64,000 nucleotides of DNA from Oopsacas minuta (Eukaryota; Porifera; Hexactinellida; Lyssacinosida; Leucopsacidae). Both the position numbers and the translations under genes were made by a program. Shown piece by piece: positions 59,301 to 64,000 of the stretch. The notes beneath the pieces are model-generated. The model saw only the letters and a list, made by a program, of their open reading frames with translations. It had not been told where the DNA came from and did not search any database. The stretch covers positions 62,001-126,000 of the forward strand of contig JAKMXF010000337.1 in the NCBI GenBank assembly GCA_024704765.1, given 5' to 3'. Numbering within the stretch: the stretch's first letter is position 1; every line of letters starts with the position of its first letter.

Positions 59301-59572
59301 ACGAAATACTAAAAATATTTTCCAAGATGTCCTTCCATCAGACCTACTAAGTATCTACTTAAACGAGAGTTATGGACTAATGGTACACTTATTAGGCCAG
59401 AAGAATTTACGGGGAATATCTGCGTGTCAATTCCTGTTACACAATACCCTTAAGCTACACAAAACAAACGACTACCGTCAGTAACAAAAAAGATAATCGA
59501 GGAACATGTTGTTTTCGATAATGAAATAATGATATTATTGATATGTACACAAAAGAAAACCAATAAATAATT
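56330..59572. other. AT-rich spacer, no supported gene
   Basis: Several ORFs of 60-80 codons occur on both strands without recognisable motifs. Near 56,520-56,640 one frame reads KKYPERFANALDGGSKTLWD, which looks protein-like but cannot be placed in a family or extended. Confidence 0.45.
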
Positions 59573-60298
59573 TCATAAATATACATGCATAATTTCAGAC
59601 TCGTGCATTTGAAGTGGACAATAAGGACATTTAAACTGCCCATGAGCGCCAATAATCTTTTTTACAGATTCATAACCAATTAAATGTCCACAAATCAACC
59701 GAACTGGTTGAGAACCAACATCTAATGCTTGCTGTCTTAGGATTGGGCAAGCAAAGATTGAATGAAATCTCAAACTTGGTTGAAGGTCAATATCTATAGG
59801 TAATTCATCATATTTGGACAAGACGTCATATTTTTCCTGCTGTTGGATAACAATTTTCATCTTATAAAGATAAGGGATAGTAAAACAACCGGCATCTATG
59901 GCAATACTCAACGGGCATGAAACAGGAATATTCTTTAACAGAAATGCTTCCCTTTTAAAGAGCTCAGCTGCGCCTGTCCAATGGGTTTTCGTGCAGAATG
60001 AAGCATAAGGACTTTCTTGAAAACGAAAAGAAGCGTAGGCAACAGAACCCATTACTTGTTGGACATGTTTAGGGTAACTAGATACCAGATGGTACATCGA
60101 ATTTGCAAATTGAATGGCACATTCAACTTTTCCAAGCATAATGAACAAAAGAAATTGTAATTCAAAGAGTATGAGCTCGAGTTTACTGTCTATCTTATGG
60201 AGAGCCTCTTGGTTCTGTTTGCACCAACCTAGAGCAGGTTGAACATTCTTGTCTAAAATGGAATCTGAAATCATGTTGATTGTATAATACAGTGCGGC
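59573..60298 (-). CDS. RMND5A: RMND5-type E3 ubiquitin ligase, 3' exon
   Basis: The minus-strand exon starts after an acceptor (CTCTATTTAG) with AALYYTINMISDSIL and runs 241 codons to the TGA. It covers the CTLH/CRA region (VQPALGWCKQNQEALHKIDS … LELILFELQFLLF … CAIQFANSMYH) and the Gid-type RING at the C-terminus: RFHSIFACPILRQQ, LICGHLIGY, FKCPYCPL. RMND5A/B (yeast Gid2/Rmd5) is the catalytic RING partner of MAEA in the GID/CTLH complex, which ubiquitinates metabolic and regulatory proteins. The N-terminal third must lie in upstream exons at higher coordinates, which I could not recognise. No lesion is seen. A or B paralogue cannot be decided; invertebrates usually have one. Confidence 0.88.
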   Translation of the reverse strand, partial: AALYYTINMISDSILDKNVQPALGWCKQNQEALHKIDSKLELILFELQFLLFIMLGKVECAIQFANSMYHLVSSYPKHVQQVMGSVAYASFRFQESPYASFCTKTHWTGAAELFKREAFLLKNIPVSCPLSIAIDAGCFTIPYLYKMKIVIQQQEKYDVLSKYDELPIDIDLQPSLRFHSIFACPILRQQALDVGSQPVRLICGHLIGYESVKKIIGAHGQFKCPYCPLQMHESEIMHVYL

Positions 60299-60300
60299 CT

Positions 60301-61529
60301 AAATAGAGAAAAGATTACTGGATTAGAATTACAATTTGAAATACAATTTATTAACATTGAACATGTATAACGCTACAATGGTAGTTTATCAATGTGATAC
60401 AGCCGCAAAACGAGCGCTTTTGGGAGGTAACTCAATCAATTTCTTATCTAGCTATGGGATAAATACAGAAATAAAGGAAATATTATTTTTCTCAACAGAG
60501 AGCTGATCAAAATCATATGAATACTTGACTAAGAATATCCTGCTAAGGTTTGTTATCTGAGAAAATTTCGTAATTGCAAGTGAAAGATATATTTCCATTG
60601 AATATTCATTGAATTGCACACAGGAAAGGTGCATATTCACAATGTTCTTACCTATCCAAAAATTCCAAATATGATTAACTATGACTCCATGAATATATAG
60701 AAAACTTCAATATAAGAAATATGATTGGTATGCAACTACCACAAAAGAATAATCTAGCAGGCGAGAACAACTGATTAAAAGTTGCAGCAGATCAGATTAG
60801 CAAAAGGGCAAATATTTGGGTGAAAATTTATGGTTATTATGTCATGAAAGCTACAAAGTTAGCTGCAATAACTTTGAAAGCTAGTGGGATTCCAGGGTCG
60901 CAACAAGTATTGAGGCAGATAAGGAAATGCGATAATCTTTCACTTGTTGTCTTCCCGTGGACGTATTTGAATAATCTGATTGTGGGAATTACCTCATTAG
61001 CTAAAAGAAATTAAATCGCAACCTGTGGCAATTGCCCGTTCACTAAAACGATACATTTGCAATATTGAACAAAGAATTGAGCCAGAGGATGCAGTTTGCT
61101 CGATTTATCAGTCAATATTCCAATTGAATTCACTATATGGGGATGAAACCGATTCCTGCATTCTCAGTTTCAAACATATTGTTACATGCACAAAGCTTAA
61201 TGAATTTTGTAGTGTCAGAAATATGGCTCCATAGAAATATGTAGGATATGAAGAAAAAATGCTAACCAAACACAGAGTATCAAAAATTGAATAAGTTTCC
61301 AATGACATAATAATTTCATTATACGTGTGAATATTAGTCCAAGACTTAACAACTCCGTGCCGGTCCCAAAATAACCCTGTATGCAAAATTCCATCTTGGG
61401 AGTCTTCTAGTTTCTTCAAACAATTCCGAGCATACAACATCTATAAACACATATACAGTCAAGGGACAAAGGTATTCGACCACACAAATATATTGTCACA
61501 AATTGTATACTATTTCCCGCTCCTATATA
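60301..61529. other. upstream of the RMND5 exon, probably intronic
   Basis: AT-rich. Minus-strand ORFs at 60452-60640 and 61249-61440 are flanked by AG acceptor-like sites. Their text (for example ARNCLKKLEDSQDGIL) does not match RMND5, so no exon is called. Confidence 0.4.
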
Positions 61530-61537
61530 TTGTGTAG

Positions 61538-64000
61538 CAGGCACGTAGCTAGAGCAAGACATTCAGGGGGGCAAGAAGTATTTCGGGAGGGCAATTGCAG
61601 GGATAAATATTTTTGAAAAGTTAATTACTTGTGTATAACAAGTACGACCCAGTCTCCTTTTCTTAGATGTATAACCTTTTTAATTCATAAAGTACCAGAT
61701 TACTAGGCTAGGGAGCATTAAGATACTAAACTCAATTCAGGGATACTATTTGACATTACAAAAGAAAGCGGCGGTGCTTCATCTGCTTAAAATGTTCGAT
61801 CACATCATTATAACAAAGTGTTTCTGCAATATCTTTTTCAATAGATAACAGGGCAAGATGGTTGAGACGCTCAGTGGTCATTTGTGAGCGCAAACGTGCT
61901 TTTATTCTCTTAACAGATGAGAACATTCTCTCAACCTTGCAAGACGTCTGAGGGATAGTCACAAGAATTTGGTATAAGTTGAAAACATCAGGGAAAATAT
62001 CTTTGTCAATCACATCCAGTACATCAATCAAAGTATTTAGCTGAGATTCATCTTTCCGAGCAATAACCCAACGGAAACTTCTATTTCACAATCTTTGATA
62101 TCTATTGCATACAGTTCAGATAGTGTATTCAATCCCTGTTTGTTAAGAAAGTTTTGAGACCTTGGTAAGCAGCAATCAGCAGCCTTCATGATGCCTGATT
62201 GATCTGTACCAAAACGGGCATCCAATTCTGCTAAGATCTCGCGGACATTTTGGCGTAACAATATTTCAAGCTCTTCAAAGTTGGATGCGTTTGTGTGTCC
62301 AACAGAGCTATTTAGATATCCTTCTCTAAACCTTTCTGGAAGACGCGTTGCCTGATTGTGTCTCTTACATCAAAATTTTCGATTTCATATTTACCGGACA
62401 AATCTTTGGCATATTCGACAACCTTGTCAAAATCGAAATTGATCAAACTTTCCCTCAGATCGGCAAGTAATATCAAACAAGAAACAGTTGCTGTCGACTT
62501 CTGAAAAGCTTTAGTGCAAAAATCAGAGTAATCATACAGCCTACCAAAGTAAACTAAGATGGTCATAAATTTCTTTGTTTGTAGACTACCTAGTAAAGAT
62601 TTAGCTGCTAAACTTGTGTCTGCATCATTATCATTTCCAAATATGCTTAAAGTATCAAGTATGCAATCAAACCGACGCAGAAACCTTTCCACCTCCAAAG
62701 AACGGGAAGACCAACGAGTACTACATGAACGTGTAAGTTCAAGAGCTTGGACGTTGGGATAGCGCTCATCCTGGACGTCTATGAAAACTGCATGTCGCTT
62801 TGTTCCATTCATGAACGAATACGTCAAATCCAATATATCAAAGAAAGATTTCATCAGAGGATGTCGTTCAGCAGTTGCAGCTAATACTAAGTTAAGCCTA
62901 TGTGAAGCACAATGAACATATGTGGCATTGCGATAACCTGCCCCTTTCATGCGGGCTTGGACACCACCGTGTATTCCTGACATAACACTAGCCCCGTCGT
63001 AACCCTGCCCTACACATTTCAGAGGATCGAGCTCAAAAGGCTTAAGTAGCTCTATCAGTTTTTCAGAGATGGTGCCCGCATCCATGTCCTTCAATTCAAT
63101 AAAGCCAATAGCTCTTTCTCGGACATTACCTTTATGGATATATCGCAAAGAAGCACCTAACAACTCCTTCTTAGATGCATCTTTTACTTCGTCAGCTAGA
63201 ATAGCATAACAAGACGCGATTTCTACTTCACTTTTAACATAGTCTAGAAGCACTGAAGCGAGTGATGTAAGCAAATCATTTTGAATATCTGGACTTAGCA
63301 TTTTTGCATTTCCTGGAAGACTTTCTATCCTCTTGGTCACATTGCTATCATATTTTCCTAAAAGTTCTAATATTTCAAGAAAGTTCCCTTTATTAAGCGA
63401 CTGATCTGATTCATCATCTCCTCGAAGAGGAATATCTTGTTTGGCACAAAAAGTAATAATGTCAAGAACAGTCATTAAATGTTTCCGATTGTCATCTATG
63501 AATTTCTCATTTCGAAAATTGGGATCCAGTTGCTTATCTACCGACCCTATTATTTGATGAATTGCCCAGACTTTCTGTGTTTCAACAGCTGCCATATGAC
63601 ACACAGAACTATCGTGCTTCCTGCACTTGTCGCCAAGTTTCCTCCAGTCACAAAGTCCTTTTGTTGAAAACGTTGCTTCAGCTGTTGATCCTCCAAAAAG
63701 CCGACACGGTTGGCAAAATATAGCATCGAGTTCTTTGCTATACTCTATCCAGGAGAATTGGGCATACCAATGAGTACTAAAATGTCTACCGGCCTCATTT
63801 TTTGGGAAGATAATAGAAGGCTGCCTCGGTTTCTCACCATTTTTGGACAAATCATTTACAGTCACAATTGGTGATTGTATATGAGTCGTGTTTAAACTTG
63901 GAGTTGAAATTGTTGTACAAGAATCGGAAGTTAAAGGGGTCGAAACTTGAAGACTCGTAACAACAGGCTCTACCTCCTCATAATTTGAAGAGACGACATG
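61538..64000 (-). mobile_element. hAT element, TTF/DUF4371 type, runs off the window
   Basis: The 3' tip at 61538 reads CAGGCACGTAGCTAG and then GGGGGGCAA-type text, a common end for this hAT type. The eight bases before it (TTGTGTAG) could be half of the 8-bp target duplication. The transposase gene fills the rest, and the 5' end lies outside the window. Confidence 0.75.
61756..64000 (-). pseudogene. hAT transposase (TTF zinc finger, DUF4371), 5' end outside
   Basis: The frame is open from the window edge to a stop at 62312 (over 560 codons), so the true start is upstream. In order it shows the TTF-type zinc finger (FCQPCRLF with later Cys/His), CAKQDIPLRG, the catalytic Asp in ILADEVKDASKKE, CVGQGYDGASVMSG with the second Asp, VHCASHRLNLVL, and STRWSSRS. 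One-base shifts near 62,315 and 62,035 separate the end of the protein. The final piece (62031-61756) holds the dimerisation domain (IPQTSCKVERMFSSVKRIKA … MTTERLNHLALLSIE). Most catalytic features survive, and the two shifts are the only clear lesions. Confidence 0.85.

Noticed and set aside
60452-60640. possible upstream exon of RMND5
   Set aside because: The translated text does not align with the expected LisH/CTLH region.
61025-61234. plus-strand ORF near RMND5
   Set aside because: It has no recognisable domain and lies antisense to the probable intron of RMND5.

Overview
This is a stretch of an AT-rich metazoan genome, most likely an invertebrate and perhaps an arthropod. Three things point that way: spliced genes with GT-AG introns, two recognisable host gene ends (an RMND5-type GID/CTLH ubiquitin ligase and the last exon of the FACT subunit SPT16), and a dense load of arthropod-style DNA transposons. 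The species cannot be fixed from the sequence alone. There is no sign of bacterial, phage, CRISPR, rRNA or tRNA content.

Layout. 0-6 kb: a pogo-like terminus, a complete but decayed mariner (A), then a Crypton-like tyrosine-recombinase gene split by a Tc1 element. 6-15 kb: a coiled-coil ORF, two genes of unrecognised repeat-associated families (one broken by a single stop, one decayed), and a GT microsatellite. 15.3-19.0 kb: Ginger-A, a cut-and-paste transposon with a retroviral-type integrase, long terminal inverted repeats (TIRs) and a C-terminal USP-like cysteine-protease domain. 20-22 kb: a 59-bp tandem repeat and a gag-protease fragment of an LTR-type retroelement. 23-27 kb: mariners B and C1. 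29.3-29.6 kb: the SPT16 last exon. 32.8-44.3 kb: an integrase remnant, a truncated Tc1-like element, and a degenerate ~170-bp satellite split by a Merlin (IS1016/ISXO2-like) element with TIRs of about 575 bp. Ginger-B sits directly on the right edge of that Merlin. It is a complete element whose 10-exon gene reads open for about 804 codons and ends in an OTU protease domain. 44.3-47.2 kb: a caspase gene and a decayed tandem copy. 47-50 kb: mariners D and C2; C2 is nearly identical to C1. 50-56 kb: nested hAT fragments and a third Tc1. 59.6-60.3 kb: the RMND5 3' exon. 61.5 kb to the end: a hAT element of the TTF/DUF4371 type running off the window.

The most interesting feature is the pair of Ginger-like transposons. 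Each has an exact 4-bp target duplication (GTAT and GTTC), TGT...ACA ends, an integrase with exact D35E spacing and a GPY/F-like segment. They carry two different deubiquitinase-like cysteine proteases: OTU in one, and what looks like a USP fold in the other. OTU- and Ulp1-bearing Ginger elements are known. The USP-like version, and a canonical -1 slippery heptamer between its integrase and protease ORFs, are the parts I would follow up first.

Most other transposase genes here are visibly dead. Several nested insertions can be ordered in time because their target duplications are still readable.
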